DNA from: Cardinalis cardinalis
Taxonomy: Eukaryota > Chordata > Aves > Passeriformes > Cardinalidae
Length of the DNA stretch: 64,000 nucleotides
NCBI GenBank assembly: GCA_014549065.1
Contig: JACDOX010000013.1
Coordinates: forward strand, 3,272,370 to 3,336,369
Direction: 5' to 3'
The translations under genes were made by a program, and so were the position numbers. The notes under the pieces are model-generated. The model ran no database searches, had not been told where the DNA came from, and saw only the letters and a list, made by a program, of their open reading frames with translations. This document shows positions 62,512-64,000 of this stretch, in pieces. Position 1 is the first letter of the stretch. Each line of letters opens with the position of its first letter.

Positions 62512-64000
62512 CTCTTGTAGCTCTTGTTAAGTGCAGTAAAAGGTTCAGGAAAACCCTGTGGAAGGAAGGGCTGCTTTTACCTGAGATCTTTAAATTAGTT
62601 ATAAGTTCATTGCTTAATGCTGAGATATTTTTTATGAAACTTATCCTTGAAAGTGCTTTGTATTCCCTTGAAATCAAACATGTTTTCACTGGTTTATGGT
62701 TTGGTTTTTCTCCATCATTTCCAACTTTAAGTTTTAGTCACACATATTGCTGCTAAACTTGGGGTCAAAGAGGAAAGGATGGGTGGAATCTGTTTGTAAC
62801 TGCACTGTCAGTATACCATGTGTTTCAAAACTAAAGGTAGAAATATATTTTAAATGTAAACTGCATTTATGCCTGTAACACTGCTGGAAGTAATTTCCAC
62901 ACCGTGGGGACCTCTTCTGAAGGAAGCAGGGTGCAGCTGCAGCAGGATTTTCTTGCAGCTGTGTACTCAGTAAGAATTTTCCTTCTAGGGAATGTGCAAT
63001 TTCTAATTATGAGAGAATCCTTATTTGGAATAGGAATGGCAAACTCATCTGCTTGTTAATAAAAGCATTTATTGTCCACATTATGATATGATGTCTACTG
63101 GAGAAGAGCTGTCTAAAATAATTATGCAAACTTCATTAATAGCTCTCTATAGTCTGGAAATGAAATATCTTCCTTAAAATGCTAGTCTTAGTCTGTATTT
63201 AAGATTAGCAGAAAAAAAATAGCTTGTTTTCTTCCACTTTTTTTGTTTGTGGTTAGGTTTGCAATTTGTAAGTAATTAGCTAATCTGTTTTGACGNTTAG
63301 ATCTTGGCCTGTAATTTATCCTAAGTGAAAGGATAACTGCCACTATGGGAAGTCCTACTGAAATTGGTGGGGATCTGCACAAATCACACTTTTGTTCCCT
63401 GGTTTTAGATAATAAAATAATTTTTCCCCCCTGCTGATAATTTTATTGGGAAAATTAAATTACTGTGTATTTATCAGATTCATAACAAGCATAAAATGTA
63501 TTTACTCATTGCAATCCTAGGAAAGATTCCTAAGGTGGAAATTCAATGACCTTCNGGCATCTAAACTTGAGATTTTAATATAAGCCCCACTGACTAGTCC
63601 TTACCTAACTCTCAAAATCCTAAGCTTTCAAAGTGTCTTCCCATCTCACACCAAAATTCCCTAGTTTCCTGTAGTGTGCCATATATGTGATTCTGTGAGT
63701 ACAATGGTTTGGGAAGTGCCTCCATCCACCCTGTCTTCTTGGCATCCAGAAGACAGAATAAGATTATGACCTGGTAGGCATGTTCTGCAGGGCCAGACTC
63801 CCAAAACCTTTTGTGGAGAGACATGTGGATGTTTGCATCTGTGTGCCTGGATATAACCTGTTAACTCAGAGTTCCCATGTATGTGCTGCATAATCCTGGC
63901 TGCTGCTCCCTGCTTTCTGTGTTATTTCTGCTGTGTGTAGCCAGTTTTTGGTTTACTGTCTCTTCTTCAGACGTTCATGAGGCTGCCTTACCGTGGGCAT
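62512..64000. other. Intronic sequence at the window end
   Basis: AT-rich, no recognised element. The terminal IMMP2L exon is not seen here, so the window closes inside the intron. Short open frames on the - strand at 63612-63891 overlap each other and match nothing. Confidence 0.55.

Larger units (their letters stand above)
70..64000 (+). other. IMMP2L: Large IMMP2L intron (5' part; acceptor not in window)
   Basis: After the donor at 70 I find no in-frame match on either strand to the expected terminal exon, which encodes roughly the last 40-45 residues and begins V-S-L-G-L-L. I also see no other recognisable exon. IMMP2L is known in vertebrates for very large introns, so an intron of at least 63.9 kb is expected. 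Everything listed below would lie inside the primary transcript. The stretch is AT-rich, stop-rich in all frames, and carries the LINE and LTR debris typical of avian introns. Confidence 0.8.

Noticed and set aside
63940..64000. Possible terminal IMMP2L exon at the window end
   Set aside because: A pyrimidine-rich run with cttcag precedes gacgttcatgaggctg, which looks like an acceptor, but the translation does not give the expected V-S-L-G-L-L start in any frame.

Overview
The window reads as AT-rich, gene-poor vertebrate DNA from a bird, most likely an oscine songbird. The evidence is several chicken-repeat-1 (CR1) LINE 3' ends with the typical gaggtcccttccaa and attctrtgat-type tails, and a solo retroviral LTR (46424-46806) of a type I recognise as abundant in songbird genomes. 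There is no bacterial or viral gene organisation. Open reading frames are all short (about 130 codons or fewer), overlap on both strands, and resemble no protein family I know, so I call none of them genes.

The only coding sequence I can support is the first 69 bases. They are the end of an exon of IMMP2L (inner mitochondrial membrane peptidase subunit 2), read in frame on the + strand up to a consensus gtaagt splice donor at 70-75. The encoded peptide carries the conserved GD-H-H-G-H-S-x-D-S-x-x-F-G-P box of signal peptidase family S26. In the mammalian protein the residues after this point (VSLGLL...) are encoded by the terminal exon. I did not find that exon anywhere in the window, so bases 70-64000 appear to lie inside the last, very long intron of IMMP2L, and the window ends before the gene does.

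Layout: exon end and donor (1-75); solo LTR with a perfect 6-bp target duplication (3013-3325); an ancient palindromic repeat relic (4271-4335); a perfect 57-bp tandem duplication (7304-7417); a GC-richer patch and a CR1 tail (7561-8053); a long, mostly featureless stretch; two CR1 tails (18029-18287 and 18788-18930); CR1 fragments in opposite orientations (27600-27758 + and 28071-28308 -); a pair of AT-rich hairpins (33292-33394); A/C-rich low-complexity tracts (42163-42275, 49600-49659); a songbird-type solo LTR in antisense orientation (46424-46806); a second ancient repeat relic (58084-58178); a tetranucleotide microsatellite (59737-59816); and a hairpin plus a purine tract (62349-62511). 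More than a hundred single N positions are scattered through the window and look denser inside the two LTRs.

I did not find an undescribed multi-gene system here. The points most worth a second look are the two solo LTRs with target duplications, the hairpin pair at 33.3 kb, the perfect 57-bp duplication, and AT-rich stretches that could hold conserved regulatory elements. The last of these needs an alignment to decide.
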